From the NCBI GenBank assembly GCA_936908745.1, contig CAKZFX010000023.1, positions 13,793 to 77,792 of the forward strand: a stretch of DNA of 64,000 bases, given 5' to 3'. The DNA is from an uncultured Chitinophagaceae bacterium (GTDB lineage Bacteria; Bacteroidota; Bacteroidia; Chitinophagales; Chitinophagaceae). Of this stretch, positions 51,872 through 61,113 are shown in pieces. Position numbers and translations under genes: made by a program. Under the pieces are notes generated by a model. That model was not told the origin of the DNA and ran no database searches. It saw only the letters and a program-made list of their open reading frames with translations. Position 1 is the stretch's first letter, and each line of letters opens with the position of its first letter.

Positions 51872-53173
51872 ATGAAAGTCTGCATCAATGCATTTTTGGT
51901 TGCCGTGGTTTTTATTAATAACATATATGCACAATCACTGCTGAAACCCGGTGACAATGCAATAGAAAAAAAATGGCTAAAAACCACCACCTACGAAATG
52001 GCCTGCTTTGCCGTAAATGGCAATGAAATGATAGAGGTAAGCTCGCTTGTGATAAACGTGGCCGTCAATGATAAAACTGTTTCCGTTTATACAGCCGCGT
52101 TGATGTATATGAACAATGAACAGTGGTTTGATACCAGCATTGCGGATGCGGTTACTTTAAAGCCGCTCTATCGGTCTTCTTTTAATTCCGCCCGAAATTA
52201 TTCTATTCAGTATGGCAAAGAAATAACAGGTTATTATTTTGATGCAAAAACAAAGAAGAAAAGCCCGGTGAAAGATGCTGCCAGGGAACAGTTCTTCGAC
52301 AGCTATATGTATCCTTACCTGTTGACCTCGCTTCCGTTAGCATCGGGCTACAAGGCCGACCTGCCGGTATATGATTACAAACCGCTTAGCTCCTCAAATA
52401 TTAAAACCACCCGTATTGAAGAAGTAAAGAACAGTATGTATATCAGTTCCATGACCGGTGAACATAAAGCGTGGCAGGTAAGCGTATTTGAAGAAGCCAC
52501 CAATGAAAAGTATGACTATTTTATTGATAAGGAGAGCCGGAAACTATGGAAAATAGAAATCCGCGGGCCGGGTGGCCGCCATTTTATCCTGCTCAATAAG
52601 GAAATGGATTACAACCCGTTTACCAGCACATTCAATAAAGAAGAAACATTAAAATTAATACAATCAGGAAGTGCGACCATCAGTGGGCAGGCGTATGCAA
52701 GGGACAATGAAAACGAAGGCTTGCTGAAAGGGATAGCAGTATTTAACATCAATAAAAAACAATATGCCAAACCCGGTACTTCGATTCTCCTGATTCCCTA
52801 CACGCCTTATTTTAAAGAATGGATTTCGCTGAATGAAAAACTGCGGAAGAAAGGAAGATCCATACCCCTGGCAAAAGAAGCGGCTGAATGTATAAAGACG
52901 ACTACGGTTTATGACCAAGATGGACATTTTGAATTTACCAACCTGATGCCGGGTGATTATTTATTGTATACAGAATTCGGGTACGTGCATACAAGGGTCG
53001 GCTCGCAGGTAGTTGGCTATACCGATACATATATTAATGGCATCTTCCAGGGATCAACAGCCCAAAGGGCCGGCTACAGGCAGGCCACCAATGCATCTGC
53101 CACTATCAAAAAGATCATTACTGTAAAAAAAGAAGGTGAAAAGGTGAATGTTAAACTTAAAAAAACACTGTAA
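51872..53173 (+). CDS. Secreted hypothetical protein with carboxypeptidase-regulatory-like C-terminus
   Basis: 433 residues with a Sec signal peptide (INAFLVAVVFINNIYAQ). The middle (about 25-240) is beta-rich with the pattern of DUF3108-like secreted proteins (DTSIADAVTLKPLYRSSFNS, GYKADLPVYDYKPLSSS). The C-terminus (about 260-420, SATISGQAYARDNENEGLLKGIAVFNIN, FEFTNLMPGDYLLYTEFGYV) resembles a carboxypeptidase regulatory-like domain. No catalytic motif. Likely an envelope or surface protein; function unknown. Convergent with msrA (11-base gap). Confidence 0.65.
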   Translation: MKVCINAFLVAVVFINNIYAQSLLKPGDNAIEKKWLKTTTYEMACFAVNGNEMIEVSSLVINVAVNDKTVSVYTAALMYMNNEQWFDTSIADAVTLKPLYRSSFNSARNYSIQYGKEITGYYFDAKTKKKSPVKDAAREQFFDSYMYPYLLTSLPLASGYKADLPVYDYKPLSSSNIKTTRIEEVKNSMYISSMTGEHKAWQVSVFEEATNEKYDYFIDKESRKLWKIEIRGPGGRHFILLNKEMDYNPFTSTFNKEETLKLIQSGSATISGQAYARDNENEGLLKGIAVFNINKKQYAKPGTSILLIPYTPYFKEWISLNEKLRKKGRSIPLAKEAAECIKTTTVYDQDGHFEFTNLMPGDYLLYTEFGYVHTRVGSQVVGYTDTYINGIFQGSTAQRAGYRQATNASATIKKIITVKKEGEKVNVKLKKTL

Positions 53174-53183
53174 TGCCTGTTAC

Positions 53184-53690
53184 TTATGTTGTGGCAGTAT
53201 CCAGGAAGGTCCCGAACCGTTCAAAATGACAGGTATACCCGCCAACGTTTTTTTCGAGATAGTCCTGGTGATAGTCTTCAGCCGGCCAGAATTTTGTATA
53301 TGGCTCCAGGCTGGTAACCACCTTATCACCCCAACGTTCTGATTTGTTTACAATGTCTATGATCGCTGTCGCTGTCTTTTTTTCCTCTTCATCCTGGAAG
53401 AAGATAGCAGAGCGATAGCTTGATCCCCGGTCGTTTCCCTGCCGGTCAACCGTTGTAGGATTATGAATACGATAAAAGTAATCAAGGATTTCCCTGAAAC
53501 TGGTTACAGTGGGATCGTAGGTTATTTCAATTCCTTCTGCATGGCCCGGATGATTTTTGTAAGTAGGGTTTTCGTTTTCACCGCCAATGTAACCTACTTC
53601 GGTGTCCACAATTCCTTTTTGTTTCCTGAAAAGGTCTTCCATGCCCCAGAAGCAACCTCCGGCGATATATGCTTTCTTAGTATGTACCAT
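53184..53690 (-). CDS. msrA: Peptide-methionine (S)-S-oxide reductase
   Basis: 168 residues from ATG 53690 (MVHTKKAYIAGGCFWGMED); the longer frame to 53792 is not favoured. Reduces the S-epimer of methionine sulfoxide in proteins. The catalytic Cys lies in GGCFWG, followed by the family motif GYIGG, HAEGIEITYDP, RQGNDRGSSYRSAIFF and KFWPAEDYHQDYL. Encoded 56 bases after msrB on the same strand, so MsrB and MsrA are probably made together. Confidence 0.97.
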   Translation of the reverse strand: MVHTKKAYIAGGCFWGMEDLFRKQKGIVDTEVGYIGGENENPTYKNHPGHAEGIEITYDPTVTSFREILDYFYRIHNPTTVDRQGNDRGSSYRSAIFFQDEEEKKTATAIIDIVNKSERWGDKVVTSLEPYTKFWPAEDYHQDYLEKNVGGYTCHFERFGTFLDTATT

Positions 53691-53746
53691 TGTTTTGTAC
53701 TTATTGATAGTGTTTGAAATCATGAATGTCTTAAAAAAAGATTGCT

Positions 53747-54199
53747 TTACACTGTTTCTTTTACCAAAGAAATAGAAGCAGAGTTGATACAATACCGCAA
53801 ACCGCTGGGTGCCGGCCCATCAGGAAATACATGGCCCAAATGTCCATCACAGGTATTACACATGACTTCGATCCGTACCATTCCGTAGGATCCGTCTTTT
53901 TCATATTTGATGGCATTTTCTTTAATAGGTTGTGTAAAACTCGGCCAGCCCGTACCCGAATTAAATTTAATGGTAGAATCAAATAAAGGGGTGTCACAAC
54001 AGATGCAATTATATTTCCCCGCATCATGGGCATAGCATAAGGCGCCTGTACCGGCCGCTTCAGTACCCTTCAAACGGGTAATCCTGAATTGTTCAGGCGT
54101 AAGAATGCTTTTCCATTCTTCTTCCGTCTTTTCAACTCTTTTGTCAGGAACCGGGTTGCCATTGCTGGCAAAGGCTATCACATTATTCCAGTTTAGCAT
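53747..54199 (-). CDS. msrB: Peptide-methionine (R)-S-oxide reductase
   Basis: 150 residues. Reduces the R-epimer of methionine sulfoxide, complementing MsrA. Seen: zinc-binding CICC and CNTC pairs, FNSGTGWPSFTQP, GHLGHVFPDGPAPSGLRYCINSAS with the catalytic Cys, and the usual TEEEWKSILTPEQFRITR start region. First gene of the msrB-msrA pair. Confidence 0.97.
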   Translation of the reverse strand: MLNWNNVIAFASNGNPVPDKRVEKTEEEWKSILTPEQFRITRLKGTEAAGTGALCYAHDAGKYNCICCDTPLFDSTIKFNSGTGWPSFTQPIKENAIKYEKDGSYGMVRIEVMCNTCDGHLGHVFPDGPAPSGLRYCINSASISLVKETV

Positions 54200-54493
54200 A
54201 ATTTATATTTTATTACTTAATGAACATTGTGAACGGCAAAAAGTTTTGTAGGTTACCCTGGCGGTTTTTTGGTGGTAAAAGATGCAGTCTTATTTAACAA
54301 CTGCTGTGTTGTCACAAAATGTAAGATGGATTCAACAGGAGGCCAGACCTGTAAAATGATCCTTTTGGTGGCTATTACAATTTACGAAAAAAAACGGGAA
54401 ACGCCATGGCTTTGCATACGCATTCCCTCCAGAAGCAGCTGATTTTTTCTTACTTTAACACATTGGATCAACTAAAGAATAAAAAAGAATACA

Positions 54494-55060
54494 ATGAGAA
54501 AGCTGGTTTTATTTATGCATGTATCGCTGGATGGTTTTGCGGCAGATACGGACAAAGGATTGGGCTGGATTTCATACGACAGTGAATTACAGCAATATAC
54601 TGATGGAATAGTGTCAACGGTTGGCTCTCCTGTTTATGGACGATTGACTTATGAGTTGATGGCAGGTTATTGGCCGGGCGTTCTCAACAATCCCAATGAA
54701 AGTGAACATAGTAAAGCCCATGCGGCATGGGTGGATAAAGTTACCAAGATCGTCTTTTCAAGAACGATGAAAGAAGCAGGCTGGAACAACACCATCGTTA
54801 TCAATGATAATACTGCCGAAGAAATAAACAAGTTAAAACAACAACCCGGCAAAGACCTCGTGATATTTGGCAGTCCTGGTTTGGCGCATTCATTGATGGA
54901 GCTTGACCTGGTTGATGAGTACCAGTTGACACTTAATCCTGTATTATTAGGAAGCGGTATTCCAGCTTATGAAAACATAAAAAACAAAACGAATTTGAAG
55001 CTGGTAAAAGCAACGCCATTAAAAAGCGGCGTGGTTGGGTTGCATTATGTAAGGCTGTAG
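54494..55060 (+). CDS. DHFR/RibD C-terminal-family reductase (second copy)
   Basis: 188 residues of the same family as 49453-50004: MRKLVLFMHVSLDGFAADTDKGLGWI, PVYGRLTYELMAGYWPG, KIVFSRTMKEAGWNNTIV, LVIFGSPGLAHSLMELDLVDEYQLTLNPVLLGSGIPAY. The two copies share the overall motif order but are clearly diverged, so the duplication is old. Substrate unknown. Preceded by a 294-base spacer (54200-54493) in which I see no gene. Confidence 0.88.
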   Translation: MRKLVLFMHVSLDGFAADTDKGLGWISYDSELQQYTDGIVSTVGSPVYGRLTYELMAGYWPGVLNNPNESEHSKAHAAWVDKVTKIVFSRTMKEAGWNNTIVINDNTAEEINKLKQQPGKDLVIFGSPGLAHSLMELDLVDEYQLTLNPVLLGSGIPAYENIKNKTNLKLVKATPLKSGVVGLHYVRL

Positions 55061-55086
55061 AAGAAAGCTTTCAGCAACTCCCAAAT

Positions 55087-55117
55087 AAAAAGCCCCGCAC
55101 CATGTGCAGGGCTTTTG
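55087..55117. terminator. Hairpin serving tRNA-Lys and the DHFR-like gene
   Basis: AAAAGCCC(C)GCAC/GTGC(A)GGGCTTTT with loop CAT. It begins immediately beyond the tRNA 3' end on the minus strand, and T/A-rich ends on both sides let it work in either direction. Confidence 0.8.
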
Positions 55118-55190
55118 TGATCCCGCTGGGACTCGAACCCAGGGCCCCATCATTAAAAGTGATGTGCTCTACCAACTGAGCTACGAGATC
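55118..55190 (-). tRNA. tRNA-Lys (anticodon TTT)
   Basis: 73 bases. Acceptor GATCTCG/CGGGATC (one T-G pair), D arm GCTC...GAGC, anticodon stem CATCA/TGATG with loop CTTTTAA giving TTT, and T arm GGTTCGAGTCC. Discriminator A; CCA is not encoded. Confidence 0.95.
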
Positions 55191-55380
55191 AACCTGTTTC
55201 CCTTCTCCTTTCGGATTTGGGAGTGCAAAAATACAGTTGTCAACGTTTCGTTCCAAAAAAACTTCTGTCTTTTATTATAGTTTTTTTCGCTGGTTATCAA
55301 AGCACTGTTAATCCATTTCCAACCCGCATATTTATTTTATTGGACAATTTTAAAGTAGGTTTGCGCTTTAACTTGTATTC

Positions 55381-56190
55381 ATGTCAGCATATTTCCACAA
55401 TAAAGTAGTCGTCGTAACCGGCGGTACAGACGGAATCGGCAAAGCATTGGTCAATGCTTTGTTAGGAATGGGAGCCAAAGTAGCCACCTGTGGCCGCAAC
55501 CATGATAAATTATACCAATTGCAATCGGAGCACCCCTCTGCCGCCCTGCACACCATGGTGGCCGATGTAACCAGCGAAAACGATTGCCGCCGTTTTATCG
55601 AAACCACGATCAAATTCTTTGGCGGCGTGGACATCCTTATTAATAATGCCGGCATTTCCATGCGTGCCCTGATGAAAGAAACCTCGATGGACACCATGCG
55701 CAAAGTGATGGATATAAACTTCTTTGGCGCTGTGTATTGCACCCGCTACGCCCTTGACTCTATTATAGAAAGAAAAGGAACAATTGTCGGCGTCTCTTCT
55801 ATTGCCGGCTATCGTGGCCTGCCCGGCCGCAGCGGCTACTCTGCCAGTAAATATGCTCTGCAAGGCTGGCTGGAAGCCATCAAAACAGAATTGCTGCACG
55901 ATGGCGTACATGTAATGTGGGTTTGCCCGGGTTTCACCACGTCCAACATCCGCAATGCGGCGTTGAATAAAGACGGCGAATCACACGGTGAAACACCGAT
56001 GGACGAAGGCAAGATGATGACCGCGGAAGAATGTGCCACACATATTTTAAATGCTGTACGTAAAAAGAAAAGAACGCTGGTGCTTACATTTACCGGCAAG
56101 CGTACCGTATTCTTAAACAAATTTTTCCCGGGACTGGCAGATAAACTGGCCTATAAATTTTTCTTTAAAGACGGAAAACTCGTGAAATAA
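55381..56190 (+). CDS. SDR-family oxidoreductase
   Basis: 269 residues, classical short-chain dehydrogenase: NAD(P)-binding VVTGGTDGIGKALVNALL, DVTSEND, NNAGIS, catalytic Ser in IVGVSSIAGYRG, and YSASKYAL (YxxxK). The C-terminal half, with FTTSNIRNAAL and the basic KKKRTLVLTFTGKRTVFLNKFFPG tail, is that of the membrane-associated DHRS7-like group. Substrate not identifiable. Its stop codon overlaps the heptanucleotide array that fills the gap to the next gene. Confidence 0.92.
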   Translation: MSAYFHNKVVVVTGGTDGIGKALVNALLGMGAKVATCGRNHDKLYQLQSEHPSAALHTMVADVTSENDCRRFIETTIKFFGGVDILINNAGISMRALMKETSMDTMRKVMDINFFGAVYCTRYALDSIIERKGTIVGVSSIAGYRGLPGRSGYSASKYALQGWLEAIKTELLHDGVHVMWVCPGFTTSNIRNAALNKDGESHGETPMDEGKMMTAEECATHILNAVRKKKRTLVLTFTGKRTVFLNKFFPGLADKLAYKFFFKDGKLVK

Positions 56191-56265
56191 GTACGAGGTA
56201 ATAAGTACGAAGTACGAGTTGCTAAGTAGGAAGTGTTAACAATAAACTATAAACTGTAAACTACC
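56189..56265 (+). repeat. Heptanucleotide array filling the gap between SDR and SAM hydrolase
   Basis: Eleven units in one register: AAGTACG, AGGTAAT, AAGTACG, AAGTACG, AGTTGCT, AAGTAGG, AAGTGTT, AACAATA, AACTATA, AACTGTA, AACTACC. The array begins on the SDR stop codon and ends at the base before the TTG start of the next gene. Confidence 0.85.
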
Positions 56266-57093
56266 TTGCCTTTACTAACCCTTACTTCGGATATTGGCAG
56301 CCAGGACTACCTGGTCAGCGCCATAAAGGCACAGTTATTACAGATCAATAAGGAGTTTAACATCATTGATGTTTCGCATAGCATCTCTCCTTTTAATTAC
56401 CCGCAGGCGGCTTATGTATCCCGCAGTGCGATAAAAAACTTCCCGGAGTTTACCTACCATCTTATTCTTGTCAATCTTTTTGAAAAAAAACCCGAACAGC
56501 TATTATTAGCTTTTCATAATAACCAATACTTTCTCTGCGCCGATAATGGCCTGCTGACAATGATACTGGAAGGCAAACCTGAAATGGTGATCGGCATACC
56601 GCTGGACAAAACAGCCATTAAGAATACCATTTACTGCACCACGGTAATGGGCAACGCTGTGAACCAACTGGTGAATGGCGAATCCATCAAAGACATTGGC
56701 GTTCCGGATGTAAACTATGTTGAGAAAAACCACCTGCGCCCCTTGCTCAACAACCAATGGATTGAAGGGCAGATCATTTTTATTGACAACTTTGAGAACG
56801 TGATTGTCAATATCACCCATGAGCAGTTTGAAGAGCAGCGCAAAGGCCGGAGCTTCCGGATCGTTTTTAAACGCGATGAAATGATCGACCGGATCAGCGA
56901 ATCCTATGCCGACGTAAACGAAGGCGAAAAACTGGCCTTATTCAACAGTTCCGGCTACCTCGAAATCGCTATTAATAAAGGAAATGCGGCTGGTCTTTTT
57001 GGTCTGAAAGGTTTTTCAGAACGAACAAGGCAGGCCAGCAATATGATGCAGGGCCAACTCTCCTACCAGACCGTCCGTGTGTACTTTGAATAA
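56266..57093 (+). CDS. S-adenosylmethionine hydrolase (DUF62, adenosine-forming)
   Basis: 275 residues from a TTG start (MPLLTLTSDIGSQDYLVSAIKA). Splits SAM to methionine and adenosine by the DUF62 mechanism; halogenases of the same fold need different residues and an extra loop that is not seen. Motifs: TLTSDIGSQDYLV, DVSHSISPFNYPQAAY, FLCADNGLL, IIFIDNFENVIVNITH. The 77-base gap before it consists entirely of the heptanucleotide array, so the start is dictated by repeat sequence and no ordinary ribosome-binding site is possible there. Confidence 0.93.
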   Translation: MPLLTLTSDIGSQDYLVSAIKAQLLQINKEFNIIDVSHSISPFNYPQAAYVSRSAIKNFPEFTYHLILVNLFEKKPEQLLLAFHNNQYFLCADNGLLTMILEGKPEMVIGIPLDKTAIKNTIYCTTVMGNAVNQLVNGESIKDIGVPDVNYVEKNHLRPLLNNQWIEGQIIFIDNFENVIVNITHEQFEEQRKGRSFRIVFKRDEMIDRISESYADVNEGEKLALFNSSGYLEIAINKGNAAGLFGLKGFSERTRQASNMMQGQLSYQTVRVYFE

Positions 57094-57198
57094 GATTCCG
57101 GCCGGCATATAATCGTAAAAAAAGGTTCGTATTTTACTACGCTGTCGTTAATTTTTTTAAACGGGGCGGGGCTGCCTGAAAACTACGAACGAAACCCC

Positions 57199-57227
57199 TA
57201 TTTTTGCCCATCCCGATGGCTATCGGG
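57199..57227 (+). promoter_or_regulatory. -7 element and leader hairpin of the DUF2723 gene
   Basis: TATTTTTG (57199-57206) fits TAnnTTTG; a hairpin CCCGAT/ATCGGG (57212-57227) follows in the leader, resembling the TCCCGA/TCGGGA hairpin behind the rplU promoter. Confidence 0.5.
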
Positions 57228-57243
57228 GCAAAATCAATCATTT

Positions 57244-60200
57244 ATGAACTTTAGAAAAGTCAATAACCTTACAGGCTGGGCCGTATTTTTTGTTGCCTTT
57301 GCCACTTATTTTTTAACTCGTGAAGCAAGAGGTAGTTTGTGGGATTGCGGTGAGTTTGTAGCCAGTGCTGCCAAAATGCAATTGCCCCACCCTCCCGGTG
57401 CGCCTTTATTCGTACTTATGGGCCGTTTCTTTATCATCCTTTTTGGTGATAACGGGCAAACGGCTGCCAGTGCGGTCAACTTCATGAGTGCATTGGTAAG
57501 TGCGGCTACGATCCTGTTTCTTTTCTGGAGTGTCACTCACTTTGCACGCAAAATGTTTGTATCTGCCGGTGAAACGCTGAGCGGCCATCAGCTCTTTGCT
57601 GTAATGGCGGCCGGTGTGGTAGGCGGATTGGCTTATACATTCTGCGACTCATTCTGGTTCAGCGCCGTTGAAGGCGAGGTATATGCGTTCTCCTCTTTCT
57701 TTACCGCCCTTGTTTTCTGGGCAATGCTGAAATGGGAACATGCGGATGAAAATGCCGGTATGGACCCGGCAGCAAGACTTCGCTCCGACCGCTGGATCGT
57801 ATTCCTGTTCTTTATGATGGGACTTTCGATCGGCGTTCACATCCTGAACTTATTGACCATCCCGGCTATCGTAATGATCTACTACTATCGCCGTTATAAT
57901 GTAACTACCTGGGGAGCCGTTGCGGCCTTCGTTATAGGTTGTGTAATCACAGGTTTGGTACAGGTTGCTATCATACAATACTCCATGAAAGCGGCAGGTT
58001 TGTTTGATGTTTACTTTGTAAACAGCGTAGGTATGCCGTTCTTCTCAGGCTTTGCCATTTACTTTATTGCGCTGGCCGCATTGATCGTTTGGGCATTGAC
58101 CTTTAAAGAGAAAAACATCTCTAAAACTAAACTTACTATCTTCTTTGTACTGTTCCTGGCCCTGTCATTCCTTCCGTTTATCGTAAGTGTTGGTTCAGGC
58201 GGTATGCAAGTGTTCAAATTCTTAGTGGTTGCGGGTGCAGGTGTGCTGATCGCCTACTTCCTGAAAGCATCTGCTTTAAAAGCGCTGAAACTTTCATTGT
58301 GGTGTTATGCATTTATCATGCTCGGTTACTTCATGTACTTCACTTCAATGATCCGTTCCAATGCCAACCCGGCCATTGATATGAACAACGTTGACAACCC
58401 GATCAACCTTGTTTACTACCTTGGTCGTGAGCAGTATGGTTCTGCACCTATCGTATATGGCCCTCATTTCTTAGCCAGTCCTAAGATCGTAAACAACCAA
58501 TATGCGATGAAAGATGGTGAAATGCGCTATGTAAAAGGTGATAAAAAATATATCGAGATCGGTCGCCAGAGAGAATATGAGTACGATAGCAAAGACAAAC
58601 AAATCTTCCCACGTATCTGGGATTCAAGCAATGACCAGTATCACTTTGATACGTATGTGGAATGGCTGAATCTTGGCGTAATACAGGCGCCTGAATACTC
58701 AATGGTGGTGGAAGCACAGGAAGATATGGTACAGTTGCAGAACCAGGAAGGTAAAACACAGAGTATTTCTATTCCTGACAACTACTCTACCCGTGTAAGA
58801 AGAGGACAGGTGGTATATCCCGGCGACAGGCTCGCTGTGAAAGTGCCGACCATGGGTGATAATATAGAATGGTTCTTCTCTTACCAGAACAGTTTTATGT
58901 ACTGGCGTTATTTCATGTGGAATTTCTCCGGTAAACAAAACGATATACAAGGCGCCAGCAATAAACGTGATGGCAACTGGATCACTGGTATTTCTTTCAT
59001 AGACAATACAAGACTCGGCGATCAGAAAATGATGCCTGAATCTTTACAAAAGAATAAAGCAAAAAACAAGTTCTTCCTCTTACCATTCATCTTAGGTATC
59101 GTAGGTTGTGTGTTCCAGTTCCTGCGCAACCGTAAGGATTGGGTGGTGAATTTCCTGCTATTCATGCTCACCGGTATGGCCGTAGTGATCTACCTGAACC
59201 AGCCGGGCAACCAGCCTCGTGAACGTGACTATGCGTATGTAGGCTCTTTCTATGCCTTTGCTATCTGGATTGGTTTAGCCGTTGTTGGTTTTGTTCGCAT
59301 GGCAAAAGAAAAAGAGGACAAATTTACTTTCACCAATGTGCTGATCGGCGGTAGCGCTTTGACATTCTTTATTGCCCTGATGAGCTCCGCCCCGGGCGAC
59401 TTAAAAGATATGTTGCTGAGCTCTGTACTGATAACAGCCGTGTTTGCAGCCGTAACCGCCGCCGTTACCTATGGAGTAAGAGCGATTGCCTCTAACGGCA
59501 CAAATGAAAAGATGCTGAACATCGCCACGACTGTTATTTGTATGATTGCTCCAATTATTATGGCGCAACAAACATGGGACGACCATGACAGGAGTGAAAA
59601 AACACTGGCACCGGATTTAGCAAAAGACTACCTTGAAAGCTGTGCGCCAAACGCTATCATTTTCACATTTGGCGATAACGATACGTACCCGCTGTGGTAT
59701 GCACAGGAAGTGGAAGGCGTTCGTCCTGATATCCGCATTATCAATAACAGCTTATTGGGTATTGACTGGTATATCAACCAGCTTCGTTATAAAATAAACG
59801 ATGCACCGGGTGTGCCTATTACATGGACAGAAGAGCAGGTGGAAGGTCATAACCGTGAATACCTGATGTACCAGCCTGACTCAAGAGTGCCTGATAAATT
59901 CTATACACTGGATGAATTCATGGCATTGCTGGGACAACCGAACCTGGACCCTGACACCAAACGTGATGTGGGCCCTGAAACATTCCCTGTACGCAAATTC
60001 ATTTTGCCGGTGGATGTAAATAAAGTACGCAGCAATGGTACGGTAACGCCGGGTGACAGCGTATTGTCTGAAATCCGGTTTGAGATCGGTCGCAATTCAT
60101 TACAGCGTAATGACCTCATCATCCTGAATATCATCGCCGCTAATAAATGGGATCGTCCTATCTACTTTACTTCACCGTATGGTGAGTTAGGTTTTGGCGA

Positions 60201-60906
60201 TCAACTGCGCAAAGATGGTTTAGCCTATCGTTTGGTACCAGCGAAACTGAGTTACCCGCAAAGCAACTGGGAAGCCAACAACGCAATGCGCCAGTTAGGT
60301 TTGGGTGGCACACAGATCAGGGACAATAACCTTGATACCATCTACCGCAACCTGATGACCAAATATGAGTTTGGCGGCGCTGACAAAAAAGGCGTTTACT
60401 TCGACGAGGAGAACCGTCGTCACCTGAACAATATCCGGTCATTATTTGCCGAAGTAGCCGGTAACCTGGCGGATGCCGGTAGAAAAGACGAAGCTGTAAA
60501 AATCCTTGATAAAGTAGAAGCGGGTATCAACCCTGCCAACCTGCCGTATGGTATGACAAGCCGTTTTAACAGCCATAACCAGACAACGGTTATTTACCTG
60601 GAAGCTTGTTACAAAGCCGGCAGGAAAGACCTGGCAGAAAAAGTAAAAGCATCGCTGCTGAAAGATCTGAATGACCAGAAACAATACTATGACTACCTTG
60701 ATAAAGAAAGACCTGAAATCTACAAAGGATTTGAGCGTACAGAACAGCCTATCAATAGCAGGTTGCTCCAGGTGGTGGAGATGATTGTTAATAAATACGA
60801 TCCGAAACCGGCCACGCAAGGCTCTGCAACCGAGGGACAAAAACAAATAAATACGAACCCTGCGGCTACCGGTGATAGTGGCACGAACAAAACAGATACA
60901 CCGTAA
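57244..60906 (+). CDS. DUF2723 (TMEM260-like) multi-transmembrane glycosyltransferase-like protein
   Basis: 1220 residues. The N-terminal DUF2723 region starts GWAVFFVAFATYFLTREARGSLWDCGEFVASAAKMQLPHPPGAPLFVLMGRFF and has about ten membrane helices in the first 380 residues, with more around 615-780. The D-C-G-E-F acidic motif lies in the first loop like the catalytic Asp of GT-C protein O-mannosyltransferases. A large C-terminal extracytoplasmic part contains FTFGDNDTYPLWYAQ and ends in a Lys/Pro/Thr-rich tail. In Bacteroidota such proteins may transfer a lipid-linked sugar to secreted proteins. Separate transcript, with a terminator at 60929. Confidence 0.85.
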   Translation: MNFRKVNNLTGWAVFFVAFATYFLTREARGSLWDCGEFVASAAKMQLPHPPGAPLFVLMGRFFIILFGDNGQTAASAVNFMSALVSAATILFLFWSVTHFARKMFVSAGETLSGHQLFAVMAAGVVGGLAYTFCDSFWFSAVEGEVYAFSSFFTALVFWAMLKWEHADENAGMDPAARLRSDRWIVFLFFMMGLSIGVHILNLLTIPAIVMIYYYRRYNVTTWGAVAAFVIGCVITGLVQVAIIQYSMKAAGLFDVYFVNSVGMPFFSGFAIYFIALAALIVWALTFKEKNISKTKLTIFFVLFLALSFLPFIVSVGSGGMQVFKFLVVAGAGVLIAYFLKASALKALKLSLWCYAFIMLGYFMYFTSMIRSNANPAIDMNNVDNPINLVYYLGREQYGSAPIVYGPHFLASPKIVNNQYAMKDGEMRYVKGDKKYIEIGRQREYEYDSKDKQIFPRIWDSSNDQYHFDTYVEWLNLGVIQAPEYSMVVEAQEDMVQLQNQEGKTQSISIPDNYSTRVRRGQVVYPGDRLAVKVPTMGDNIEWFFSYQNSFMYWRYFMWNFSGKQNDIQGASNKRDGNWITGISFIDNTRLGDQKMMPESLQKNKAKNKFFLLPFILGIVGCVFQFLRNRKDWVVNFLLFMLTGMAVVIYLNQPGNQPRERDYAYVGSFYAFAIWIGLAVVGFVRMAKEKEDKFTFTNVLIGGSALTFFIALMSSAPGDLKDMLLSSVLITAVFAAVTAAVTYGVRAIASNGTNEKMLNIATTVICMIAPIIMAQQTWDDHDRSEKTLAPDLAKDYLESCAPNAIIFTFGDNDTYPLWYAQEVEGVRPDIRIINNSLLGIDWYINQLRYKINDAPGVPITWTEEQVEGHNREYLMYQPDSRVPDKFYTLDEFMALLGQPNLDPDTKRDVGPETFPVRKFILPVDVNKVRSNGTVTPGDSVLSEIRFEIGRNSLQRNDLIILNIIAANKWDRPIYFTSPYGELGFGDQLRKDGLAYRLVPAKLSYPQSNWEANNAMRQLGLGGTQIRDNNLDTIYRNLMTKYEFGGADKKGVYFDEENRRHLNNIRSLFAEVAGNLADAGRKDEAVKILDKVEAGINPANLPYGMTSRFNSHNQTTVIYLEACYKAGRKDLAEKVKASLLKDLNDQKQYYDYLDKERPEIYKGFERTEQPINSRLLQVVEMIVNKYDPKPATQGSATEGQKQINTNPAATGDSGTNKTDTP

Positions 60907-60928
60907 GGTTTTTATAAAAAAGCTCTCT

Positions 60929-60958
60929 AAGTCCTGCCCAACGGCAGGACTTTTTTTT
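60929..60958 (+). terminator. Rho-independent terminator of the DUF2723 gene
   Basis: AAGTCCTGCC/GGCAGGACTT with loop CAAC and an eight-base T run. Confidence 0.92.
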
Positions 60959-61027
60959 GTGAACTTGTTGGCAGCTTACTTGTTATTTATTTGTCATTAG
61001 TAGCCGCTGTAAATGAAGTTTACATAA

Positions 61028-61075
61028 AAATCTCCGTGATTCTCCTTTTCTCAGCGGTTCTCTGTGGCCAAACGA
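61028..61075. repeat. CTC(C/T)GTGG-type repeat before the VWA gene
   Basis: AATCTCCGTGATTCTCC, then CTCAGCGGTTCTCTGTGGCC: same theme as the spacers at 13169, 20238 and 32046. Confidence 0.6.
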
Positions 61076-61113
61076 ACAAGCTTTCCGAAAAAAATCATCG
61101 TAAATTGTAAGTA

